A DNA stretch of 64,000 nucleotides, taken from assembly GCA_031769625.1 (NCBI GenBank), contig JAUIMM010002537.1, positions 1 to 64,000 on the forward strand, in the 5' to 3' direction. Below are positions 54,482 through 64,000 of this stretch, piece after piece; within the stretch, counting starts at the first letter, position 1; the number at the start of each line of letters is the position of its first letter. Origin of the DNA: Taudactylus pleione (taxonomy: Eukaryota > Chordata > Amphibia > Anura > Myobatrachidae). The notes beneath the pieces are model-generated. The model made no database searches. It saw nothing but the letters and a program-made list of their open reading frames with translations, and was not told the DNA's origin. The translations under genes and the position numbers were made by a program.

Positions 54482-57400
54482 CATCAAGTGAAATTTTGAG
54501 CTGTCTGTGTTTGCTACAAGAGGAGATAACACAAAGTATGCGCTTTTGTTGTTTCCATTGCTTTCAATGCATTTTGGCCTAAAACGTGCATTTGCTGTTT
54601 TCTCTTAAACACAACATGTTAGAAAAACCATTTCACATCACATTTGTGGGTCTTGGTCTTCAACACATCCAGTGAAATTTTGAGCTGTCTGTGTTTGCTA
54701 CAAGAGGAGATATCACAAAGTATGCGCTTTTGTTGTTTTCATTGCTTTCAATGCATTTTGGCCTAAAACGTGCATTTGCTGTTTTCTCTTAAACGCAACA
54801 TGGGAGAAAAACCATTTCACATCACATTTGTGGGTTTTGGTCTTCAACACATCCAGTGAAATTTTGAGCTGTCTGTGTTTGCTACAAGAGGAGATATCAC
54901 AAAGTATGGACTTTTGTTATTTCCATTGCTTTCAATGCATTTTGGCCTAAAACGTGCATTTGCTGTTTTCTCTTAAACGCAACATGGGAGAAAAACCATT
55001 TCACATCACATTTGTGGGTCTTGGTCTTCAACACATCCAGTGAAATTTTGAGCTGTCTGTGTTTGCTACAAGAGGAGATATCACAAAGTATGCGCTTTTG
55101 TTGTTTTCATTGCTTTCAATGCATTTTGGCCTAAAACGAGCATTTGCTGTTTTCTCTTAAACGCAACATGGGAGAAAAACCATTTCACATCACATTTGTG
55201 GGTCTTGGTCTTCAACACATCCAGTGAAATTTTGAGCTGTCTGTGTTTGCTACAAGAGGAGATATCACAAAGTATGCGCTTTTGTTGTTTTCATTGCTTT
55301 CAATGCATTTTGGCATAAAACGAGCATTTGCTGTTTTCTCTTAAACGCAACATGGGAGAAAAACCATTTCACATCACATTTGTGGGTCTGGGTCTTCAAC
55401 ACATCCAGTGAAATTTTGAGCTGTCTGTGTTTGCTACAAGAGGAGATATCACAAAGTATGCGCTTTTGTTATTTCCATTGCTTTCAATGCATTTTGGCCT
55501 AAAACGTGCATTTGCTGTTTTCTCTTAAACGCAACATGGGAGAAAAACCATTTCACATCACATTTGTGGGTCTTGGTCTTCAACACATCCAGTGAAATTT
55601 TGAGCTGTCTGTGTTTGCTACAAGAGGAGATATCACAAAGTATGCGCTTTTGTTGTTTCCATTGCTTTCAATGCATTTTGGCCTAAAACGTGCATTTGCT
55701 GTTTTCTCTTAAACGCAACATGGGAGAAAAACCATTTCACATCACATTTGTGGGTCTTGGTCTTCAACACATCCAGTGAAATTTTGAGCTGTCTGTGTTT
55801 GCTACAAGAGGAGATATCACAAAGTATGCGCTTTTGTTGTTTTCATTGCTTTCAATGCATTTTGGCCTAAAACGTGCATTTGCTGTTTTCTCTTAAACGC
55901 AACATGGGAGAAAAACCATTTCACATCACATTTGTGGGTCTTGGTCTTCAACACATCCAGTGCAATTTTGAGCTGTCTGTGTTTGCTACAAGAGGAGATA
56001 TCACAAAGTATGGACTTTTGTTATTTCCATTGCTTTCAATGCATTTTGGCCTAAAACTTACATTTGCTGTTTTCTCTTAAACGCAACATGGGAGAAAAAC
56101 CATTTCACATCACATTTGTGGGTCTTGGTCTTCAACACATCCAGTGAAATTTTGAGCTGTCTGTGTTTGCTACAAGAGGAGATATCACAAAGTATGCGCT
56201 TTTGTTGTTTCCATTGCTTTCAATGCATTTTGGCCTAAAACGTGCATTTGCTGTTTTCTCTTAAACGCAACATGGGTGAAAAACCATTTCACATCACATT
56301 TGTGGGTCTTGGTCTTCAACACATCCAGTGAAATTTTGAGCTGTCTGTGTTTGCTACAAGAGGAGATAACACAAAGTATGCGCTTTTGTTGTTTCCATTG
56401 CTTTCAATGCATTTTGGCCTAAAACGTGCATTTGCTGTTTTCTCTTAAACTCAACATGGGAGAAAAACCATTTCACATCACATTTGTGGGTCTTGGTCTT
56501 CAACACATCCAGTGAAATTTTGAGCTGTCTGTGTTTGCTACAAGAGGAGATATCACAAAGTATGCGCTTTTGTTGTTTCCATTGCTTTCAATGCATTTTG
56601 GCCTAAAACGTGCATTTGCTGTTTTCTCTTAAACGCAACATGGGAGAAAAACCATTTCACATCACATTTGTGGGTCTTGGTCTTCAACACATCCAGTGAA
56701 ATTTTGAGCTGTCTGTGTTTGCTACAAGAGGAGATATCACAAAGTATGTGCTTTTGTTGTTTTCATTGCTTTCAATGCATTTTGGCCTAAAACGTGCATT
56801 TGCTGTTTTCTCTTAAACGCAACATGGGAGAAAAACCATTTCACATCACATTTGTGGGTCTTGGTCTTCAACACATCCAGTGAAATTTTGAGCCGTCTGT
56901 GTTTGCTACAAGAGGAGATATCACAAAGTATGGACTTTTGTTATTTCCATTGCTTTCAATGCATTTTGGCCTAAAACGTGCATTTGCTGTTTTCTCTTAA
57001 ACGCAACATGGGAGAAAAACCATTTCACATCACATTTGTGGGTCTTGGTCTTCAACACATCCAGTGAAATTTTGAGCTGTCTGTGTTTGCTACAAGAGGA
57101 GATATCACAAAGTATGCGCTTTTGTTGTTTTCATTGCTTTCAATGCATTTTGGCCTAAAACGAGCATTTGCTGTTTTCTCTTAAACGCAACATGGGAGAA
57201 AAACCATTTCACATCACATTTGTGGGTCTTGGTCTTCAACACATCCAGTGAAATTTTGAGCTGTCTGTGTTTGCTACAAGAGGAGATATCACAAAGTATG
57301 CGCTTTTGTTGTTTTCATTGCTTTCAATGCATTTTGGCATAAAACGAGCATTTGCTGTTTTCTCTTAAACGCAACATGGGAGAAAAACCATTTCACATCA

Positions 57401-58897
57401 CATTTGTGGGTCTTGGTCTTCAACACATCCAGTGAAATTTTGAGCTGTCTGTGTTTGCTACAAGAGGAGATATCACAAAGTATGCGCTTTTGTTATTTCC
57501 ATTGCTTTCAATGCATTTTGGCCTAAAACGTGCATTTGCTGTTTTCTCTTAAACGCAACATGGGAGAAAAACCATTTCACATCACATTTGTGGGTCTTGG
57601 TCTTCAACACATCCAGTGAAATTTTGAGCTGTCTGTGTTTGCTACAAGAGGAGATATCACAAAGTATGCGCTTTTGTTGTTTCCATTGCTTTCAATGCAT
57701 TTTGGCCTAAAACGTGCATTTGCTGTTTTCTCTTAAACGCAACATGGGAGAAAAACCATTTCACATCACATTTGTGGGTCTTGGTCTTCAACACATCCAG
57801 TGAAATTTTGAGCTGTCTGTGTTTGCTACAAGAGGAGATATCACAAAGTATGCGCTTTTGTTGTTTTCATTGCTTTCAATGCATTTTGGCCTAAAACGTG
57901 CATTTGCTGTTTTCTCTTAAACGCAACATGGGAGAAAAACCATTTCACATCACATTTGTGGGTCTTGGTCTTCAACACATCCAGTGCAATTTTGAGCTGT
58001 CTGTGTTTGCTACAAGAGGAGATATCACAAAGTATGGACTTTTGTTATTTCCATTGCTTTCAATGCATTTTGTCCTAAAACGTGCATTTGCTGTTTTCTC
58101 TTAAACGCAACATGGGAGAAAAACCATTTCACATCACATTTGTGTGTCTTGGTCTTCAACACATCCAGTGAAATTTTGAGCTGTCTGTGTTTGCTACAAG
58201 AGGAGATATCACAAAGTATGCGCTTTTGTTGTTTTCATTGCTTTCAATGCATTTTGGCCTAAAACGAGCATTTGCTGTTTTCTCTTAAACGCAACATGGG
58301 AGAAAAACCATTTCACATCACATTTGTGGGTCTTGGTCTTCAACACATCCAGTGAAATTTTGAGCTGTCTGTGTTTGCTACAAGAGGAGATATCACAAAG
58401 TATGCGCTTTTGTTGTTTCCATTGCTTTCAATGCATTTTGGCCTAAAACGTGCATTTGCTGTTTTCTCTTAAACGCAACATGGGAGAAAAACCATTTCAC
58501 ATCACATTTGTGGGTCTTGGTCTTCAACACATCCAGTGAAATTTTGAGCTGTCTGTGTTTGATACAAGAGGAGATATCACAAAGTATGCGCTTTTGTTGT
58601 TTTCATTGCTTTCAATGCATTTTTGCCTAAAACGTGCATTTGCTGTTTTCTCTTAAACGCAACATGGGAGAAAAACCATTTCACATCACATTTGTGGGTC
58701 TTGGTCTTCAACACATCCAGTGCAATTTTGAGCTGTCTGTGTTTGCTACAAGAGGAGATATCACAAAGTATGGACTTTTGTTATTTCCATTGCTTTCAAT
58801 GCATTTTGGCCTAAAACTTGCATTTGCTGTTTTCTCTTAAACGCAACATGGGAGAAAAACCATTTCACATCACATTTGTGGGTTTTGGTCTTCAACA
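54482..58897 (+). repeat. 24-monomer higher-order block
   Basis: Its length of 4,416 bp is 24 x 184. The CATGTTAG marker is at about 54,615 and GGGTCTGGG near 55,387. It contains the private AAACTTACATTTG monomer at about 56,056, which recurs at 60,472 in the final block. Confidence 0.83.
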
Positions 58898-61800
58898 CAT
58901 CAAGTGAAATTTTGAGCTGTCTGTGTTTGCTACAAGAGGAGATAACACAAAGTATGCGCTTTTGTTGTTTCCATTGCTTTCAATGCATTTTGGCCTAAAA
59001 CGTGCATTTGCTGTTTTCTCTTAAACACAACATGTTAGAAAAACCATTTCACATCACATTTGTGGGTCTTGGTCTTCAACACATCCAGTGAAATTTTGAG
59101 CTGTCTGTGTTTGCTACAAGAGGAGATATCACAAAGTATGCGCTTTTGTTGTTTTCATTGCTTTCAATGCATTTTGGCCTAAAACGTGCATTTGCTGTTT
59201 TCTCTTAAACGCAACATGGGAGAAAAACCATTTCACATCACATTTGTGGGTTTTGGTCTTCAACACATCCAGTGAAATTTTGAGCTGTCTGTGTTTGCTA
59301 CAAGAGGAGATATCACAAAGTATGGACTTTTGTTATTTCCATTGCTTTCAATGCATTTTGGCCTAAAACGTGCATTTGCTGTTTTCTCTTAAACGCAACA
59401 TGGGAGAAAAACCATTTCACATCACATTTGTGGGTCTTGGTCTTCAACACATCCAGTGAAATTTTGAGCTGTCTGTGTTTGCTACAAGAGGAGATATCAC
59501 AAAGTATGCGCTTTTGTTGTTTTCATTGCTTTCAATGCATTTTGGCCTAAAACGAGCATTTGCTGTTTTCTCTTAAACGTAACATGGGAGAAAAACCATT
59601 TCACATCACATTTGTGGGTCTTGGTCTTCAACACATCCAGTGAAATTTTGAGCTGTCTGTGTTTGCTACAAGAGGAGATATCACAAAGTATGCGCTTTTG
59701 TTGTTTTCATTGCTTTCAATGCATTTTGGCATAAAACGAGCATTTGCTGTTTTCTCTTAAACGCAACATGGGAGAAAAACCATTTCACATCACATTTGTG
59801 GGTCTGGGTCTTCAACACATCCAGTGAAATTTTGAGCTGTCTGTGTTTGCTACAAGAGGAGATATCACAAAGTATGCGCTTTTGTTATTTCCATTGCTTT
59901 CAATGCATTTTGGCCTAAAACGTGCATTTGCTGTTTTCTCTTAAACGCAACATGGGAGAAAAACCATTTCACATCACATTTGTGGGTCTTGGTCTTCAAC
60001 ACATCCAGTGAAATTTTGAGCTGTCTGTGTTTGCTACAAGAGGAGATATCACAAAGTATGCGCTTTTGTTGTTTCCATTGCTTTCAATGCATTTTGGCCT
60101 AAAACGTGCATTTGCTGTTTTCTCTTAAACGCAACATGGGAGAAAAACCATTTCACATCACATTTGTGGGTCTTGGTCTTCAACACATCCAGTGAAATTT
60201 TGAGCTGTCTGTGTTTGCTACAAGAGGAGATATCACAAAGTATGCGCTTTTGTTGTTTTCATTGCTTTCAATGCATTTTGGCCTAAAACGTGCATTTGCT
60301 GTTTTCTCTTAAACGCAACATGGGAGAAAAACCATTTCACATCACATTTGTGGGTCTTGGTCTTCAACACATCCAGTGCAATTTTGAGCTGTCTGTGTTT
60401 GCTACAAGAGGAGATATCACAAAGTATGGACTTTTGTTATTTCCATTGCTTTCAATGCATTTTGGCCTAAAACTTACATTTGCTGTTTTCTCTTAAACGC
60501 AACATGGGAGAAAAACCATTTCACATCACATTTGTGGGTCTTGGTCTTCAACACATCCACTGAAATTTTGAGCTGTCTGTGTTTGCTACAAGAGGAGATA
60601 TCACAAAGTATGCGCTTTTGTTGTTTCCATTGCTTTCAATGCATTTTGGCCTAAAACGTGCATTTGCTGTTTTCTCTTAAACGCAACATGGGTGAAAAAC
60701 CATTTCACATCACATTTGTGGGTCTTGGTCTTCAACACATCCAGTGAAATTTTGAGCTGTCTGTGTTTGCTACAAGAGGAGATATCACAAAGTATGCGCT
60801 TTTGTTGTTTCCATTGCTTTCAATGCATTTTGGCCTAAAACGTGCATTTGCTGTTTTCTCTTAAACGCAACATGGGAGAAAAACCTTTTCACATCATATT
60901 TGTGGGTCTTGGTCTTCAACACATCCAGTGCAATTTTGAGCTGTCTGTATTTGCTACAAGAGGAGATATCACAAAGTATGGACTTTTGTTGTTTCCTTTG
61001 CTTTCAATGCATTTGGGCCTAAAACGTGCATTTGCTGTTTTCTCTTAAACGCAACATGGGAGAAAAACCATTTCACATCACATTTGTGGGGTTTGTTCTT
61101 CAACACATCCAGTGAAATTTTCAGCTGTCTGTGTTTGCTACAAGAGGAGATATCACAAAGTATGCGCTTTTGTTGTTTTCATTGCTTTCAATGCATTTTG
61201 GCATAAAACGAGCATTTGCTGTTTTCTCTTAAACGCAACATGGGAGAAAAACCATTTCACATCACATTTGTGGGTCTTGGTCTTCAACACATCCAGTGAA
61301 ATTTTGAGCTGTCTGTGTTTGCTACAAGAGGAGATATCACAAAGTATGCACTTTTGTTGTTTTCATTGCTTTCAGGGCATTTTGGCCTAAAACGTGCATT
61401 TGCTGTTTTCTCTTAAACGCAACATGGGAGAAAAACCATTTCACGTCACATTTGTGGGTCTTGGTCTTCAACACATCCACTGAAATTTTGAGCTGTCTGT
61501 GTTTGCTACAAGAGGAGATATCACAAAGTATGCGCTTTTGTTGTTTCCATTGCTTTCAATGCATTTTGGCCTAAAACGTGCATTTGCTGTTTTCTCTTAA
61601 ACGCAACATGGGAGAAAAACCATTTCACATCACATTTGTGGGTCTTGGTCTTCAACACATCCAGTGAAATTTTGAGCTGTCTGTGTTTGCTACAAGAGGA
61701 GATATCACAAAGTATGCGCTTTTGTTATTTCCATTGCTTTCAATGCATTTTGGCCTAAAACTTGCATTTGCTGTTTTCTCTTAAACGCAACATGGGAGAA

Positions 61801-62195
61801 AAACCATTTCACATCACATTTGTGGGTTTTGGTCTTCAACACATCAAGTGAAATTTTGAGCTGTCTGTGTTTGCTAAAAGAGGAGATAACACAAAGTATG
61901 CGCTTTTGTTGTTTCCATTGCTTTCAATGCATTTTGGCCTAAAACGTGCATTTGCTGTTTTCTCTTAAACACAACATGGGAGAAAAACCATTTCACATCA
62001 CATTTGTGGGTCTTGGTCTTCAACACATCCAGTGAAATTTTGAGCTGTCTGTGTTTGCTACAAGAGGAGATATCACAAAGTATGCGCTTTTGTTGTTTCC
62101 ATTGCTTTCAATGCATTTTGGCCTAAAACGTGCATTTGCTGTTTTCTCTTAAACGCAACATGGGAGAAAAACCATTTCACATCACATTTGTGGGT
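58898..62195 (+). repeat. Terminal, decaying block of the 184-bp array
   Basis: This starts like the preceding block (CATGTTAG at about 59,031, GGGTCTGGG near 59,803). From about 60,840 it has monomers with many private changes: TTTCCTTTGC with CATTTGGGCC near 61,000, GGGGTTTGTTC near 61,088, TTTTCAGCTG near 61,118, TTTCAGGGCATT near 61,371, CACGTCAC near 61,444 and GCTAAAAGAGG near 61,874. The final monomer (62,096-62,195) is cut after 100 bases at TTTGTGGGT. Confidence 0.8.
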
Positions 62196-62667
62196 AATCC
62201 TTTTTTATTGAAAAACTTGCAGCATATAAATAAATACATAGAAAAAATACTGCACTTCAACATATCTTTTGCCATATATACAAAAAACAACCAGGTTATT
62301 GTAATCAAAATATATGACTCTATCAAATTCTGCAAAGAGCCACAAAACAGATAAACCTCCTGAACATAACACATCACACACTCCACCCAGACAAGACAGT
62401 GTACAAACCATCACCTGAAACAACAAAATATCTTTAAAACAATAAACTTTAACACAATAAGCTTTTAGCTATTCCCTTTTTCAAAAAAGACTTTAAAACT
62501 ATCACCAACACTAACTCCAACACATAGAGAAAATGAAGGAGCTGTTTAGGCGCATGAAAATCATTCCATAAAAACCAGAAAAATCCAAAAATCTACTGCG
62601 GAAGTGGAAAGAAGAGCTTCAAGCCCATAGGATAAACAGGAAAAAGACTGGTACTTTTTGTCACCCA
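62196..62667 (-). other. LINE 3' untranslated region
   Basis: This 472-bp AT-rich stretch lies between the RT stop codon and the satellite border. Short reading frames on both strands look random. I see no tRNA, no tandem repeat and no similarity to either satellite. Its function is presumably recognition by the RT for target-primed reverse transcription, inferred from LINE biology. Confidence 0.7.
62204..62209 (-). promoter_or_regulatory. Polyadenylation hexamer of the LINE
   Basis: TTTATT on the + strand is AATAAA on the minus strand, eight bases before the element's apparent 3' end. The tail reads AATAAAAAAGGATT into the satellite. A signal this close to the end may be part of the A-rich tail rather than a working processing signal. 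Confidence 0.55.
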
Positions 62668-64000
62668 CTAAGGGGGCTTCAGGTGCCTCCATCTCCTCGA
62701 CCACCCAACAGCATCCAGTCTCCTCCTGTCCATCTCCATCAGAGACCTAACCTCGTGAAGAATGTTACACGCCACCACCTCACAGGGAAGGATTTTACTT
62801 CTAGTTGTTACTAAGCACCGTGCGCTCCACGTGTGATATCTAACCACTAAACTAACTACAAAAATGGTGACCAAATCATAACGCCCATACCCTTTGAATG
62901 CTCCGTAAACCCACTCAGGGTAACTGAGCCCCGAAAGGCACGGAATGCGTAAGGCGCTCGAAACTTTCTTATAAATCTCAATGTTAAAGGGACATTCGAG
63001 CAAGAAGTGGTCCATAGTCTCCTCCTCCCCTGGACATTCCTCCCGTGGGCAACCACGATCATCGGCGCTTCTCCACCTAATGTGCCCCCTAACATAGAGC
63101 CTTCCTTGAAAAGAGAGCCAGGCCAGGTCCCTATACTTCAGTGGAATCCTCTCTGAACAGATCAAAGAGATCCCATCTGAGCAAACCTTGCCCGGGCAGT
63201 CCCTCAGTGATAGCGGGGCATAGAAGCGAGCCCGCAAAATGCCTCTCTCCAACTCCTTCCTAGAAAGGGTCTTGACATCACTCGCCACTACTCCCCATAG
63301 CCTTGTCACTCTCAAGCACAGGATGACATAGATCGGAAGAGCACCAGACCTACCTCTGAAGGCTTTAACACGGCCGCCGTCATACCAGAGTTCAAGGAAA
63401 GGAGACACCCAAGCCCTAAAACTCTCTACCCACCAAGGAGAAGTCTCCAGAAACAGACTTCCAAGATTCAATTTAATAAAAGTTGTGGCAAAAAACACCA
63501 CCGGATTGACCATACCCAATCCACCTTCATTCCTTGGTCTGTAGGTTATACCCCTCTTGACAATGTTCATCCCGTTCCCCCAAAATAAAAGGAAGAACAA
63601 GGATAACACTTTGGACCACAAAGATTGTGGCAAGAAACACACGTAGCTGACATACAGAAAAATAGGAACCAGGAAAGTTTTGCACAAGTGAACCCTTTCC
63701 CTGTAGGAGAACTGCCAAGTTCTCCAGGACTGTACTTTCCTGCTGGCTTCCTCTATCCTCTTTTCCCAATTTCGAGTGGCATAATCACCACGGTCAAAAA
63801 TGATGCCTAAGATTTTGATCTGCGAACTGGCCCGGGGGAGACTGTCCGGAAGGCGAAATTCATCACCTTCCTCCCCCATCCAGAAAGCTTCACATTTGTC
63901 CTGATTTACTCTGGAGCACGAGGCTTCAGAGTAGTCGGAGACTAGGTGTTCTATACACTGAGCCTCTGCCACAGAGGACAGGACCACAGTGACATCATCC
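62668..64000 (-). CDS. LINE ORF2 reverse transcriptase, C-terminal part (5'-truncated by the window)
   Basis: This is the C-terminal 443 codons of a LINE ORF2 polyprotein, which copies element RNA into DNA at the nicked target. The frame stays open to the window edge, so the true start is outside. The Asp-Asp of RT motif C ([F/Y]xDD) is encoded at 63,994-63,999 and is followed by V-T-V-V-L. Counting residue 1 from the valine codon at 63,985-63,987, motif D-like NQDKCE is at 28-33 and the next RT block IKILGIIFD at 57-65. The conserved RPRNEGGLGMVNP stretch, typical of LINE RT tails, is at 150-162. A knuckle C313-x4-C318-x8-H327-x4-C332 matches the ORF2 C-terminal Cys/His motif. The stop is TAG at 62,668-62,670. 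No internal stop or frameshift is visible, which argues for a fairly young copy. Base composition is clearly more GC-rich than the satellites. RT family is near certain; clade is less so. Confidence 0.92.
   Translation of the reverse strand, partial: DDVTVVLSSVAEAQCIEHLVSDYSEASCSRVNQDKCEAFWMGEEGDEFRLPDSLPRASSQIKILGIIFDRGDYATRNWEKRIEEASRKVQSWRTWQFSYRERVHLCKTFLVPIFLYVSYVCFLPQSLWSKVLSLFFLLFWGNGMNIVKRGITYRPRNEGGLGMVNPVVFFATTFIKLNLGSLFLETSPWWVESFRAWVSPFLELWYDGGRVKAFRGRSGALPIYVILCLRVTRLWGVVASDVKTLSRKELERGILRARFYAPLSLRDCPGKVCSDGISLICSERIPLKYRDLAWLSFQGRLYVRGHIRWRSADDRGCPREECPGEEETMDHFLLECPFNIEIYKKVSSALRIPCLSGLSYPEWVYGAFKGYGRYDLVTIFVVSLVVRYHTWSARCLVTTRSKILPCEVVACNILHEVRSLMEMDRRRLDAVGWSRRWRHLKPP

Larger units (their letters stand above)
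22731..62195 (+). repeat. 184-bp satellite array, 214 monomers plus a 100-bp partial
   Basis: This is a head-to-tail array, all in one orientation. Monomers start at TTTCCATTGC (22,731, 22,915 and so on). The distance from 22,731 to the start of the last partial monomer at 62,096 is 39,365 bp. That equals 214 x 184 minus 11, and 11 one-base deletions are visible: eight in TTTTGTGTTTCC and three in GGGAGAAAACC. The consensus is about 39% GC with three CpG sites. Monomers differ mainly at a few fixed positions: AAACGTGC/AAACTTGC/AAACGAGC, TGCGC/TGGAC/TGTGC, CCTAAAA/CATAAAA, GATATC/GATAAC and AGTGAAA/AGTGCAA. No reading frame, RNA or unrelated insertion is present. The family is unknown to me. 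Confidence 0.98.
62196..64000 (-). mobile_element. 3' part of a non-LTR retrotransposon (LINE), L1/Tx1-like
   Basis: The satellite stops at 62,195 and unique sequence begins. On the minus strand it reads as the end of a LINE: RT core, C-terminal Cys/His knuckle, stop codon, 472-bp AT-rich 3' UTR, an AATAAA hexamer and a short A-rich tail ending GGATT at the satellite border. The 5' part (ORF1, endonuclease and most of the RT) lies beyond the window. Target-site duplications cannot be judged because the 5' end is not visible. The L1/Tx1 placement is inference from the general style of the RT tail and knuckle; other LINE clades with a similar tail are possible. Confidence 0.85.

Noticed and set aside
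22949..61048. Recurring 60-110-codon ORFs in the 184-bp satellite
   Set aside because: They repeat only because the monomer repeats, they appear or vanish with single substitutions, and 184 is not a multiple of 3, so no frame persists.
62130..62426. Short ORFs across the satellite/LINE border on both strands (69-74 codons)
   Set aside because: They straddle the junction or lie in the AT-rich 3' UTR, with no recognisable domain.
62856..63810. Short ORFs of 61-80 codons overlapping the RT coding region
   Set aside because: They are other-frame shadows of the RT gene, which has clear family motifs in its own frame.
1..64000. Telomeric repeats, tRNA or rRNA genes, CENP-B box
   Set aside because: I saw no TTAGGG-type run, no recognisable RNA gene, and no CENP-B box in either consensus. 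A profile search was not possible here.

Overview
The window is almost entirely eukaryotic tandem-repeat DNA, with one retrotransposon fragment at its right edge. I see no host gene, no RNA gene and no prokaryotic operon structure. The one real coding region is the 3' part of a non-LTR retrotransposon (LINE) reverse transcriptase on the minus strand. Its style (RT core followed by a C-terminal Cys/His knuckle, L1/Tx1-like) suggests an animal, most likely a fish or amphibian. The repeats themselves are not ones I recognise, so the species call is weak.

Layout. (1) 1-15,914: an AT-rich satellite of 29-bp units, with a 37-bp variant carrying an 8-bp insert. Its G-rich strand is the + strand. From the left edge to about 14,645 it is organised in large, recently homogenised higher-order blocks (about 5.4 kb, with a second 4,359-bp register). 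(2) 14,645-15,914: more diverged units in the same orientation. (3) About 15,914: the array flips orientation. (4) 15,915-22,730: the same satellite in the opposite orientation, more diverged, with a 3,861-bp internal duplication. The segment just left of the flip is an inverted copy of sequence inside this arm. (5) 22,731-62,195: a direct, spacer-free switch to an unrelated 184-bp satellite. It holds 214 complete monomers plus a final 100-bp partial. The length equals 214 x 184 minus 11, and 11 single-base deletions can be counted in it. It has two higher-order regimes: a 4,964-bp (27-monomer) block in the left third, and a family of 16-24-monomer blocks in the right two thirds. (6) 62,196-64,000: LINE 3' end, with a 472-bp 3' UTR and an open reverse-transcriptase reading frame that runs off the window. 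The catalytic Asp-Asp pair is encoded in the last seven bases.

Nothing here is a gene network. The biology is satellite evolution: amplification, inversion, unequal exchange, edge decay and retrotransposon insertion, as expected of centromeric, pericentromeric or subtelomeric heterochromatin. Long open reading frames in the 29-bp satellite (up to about 1,100 codons) arise because one strand of the unit has no stop codon in any frame. I do not regard them as genes.
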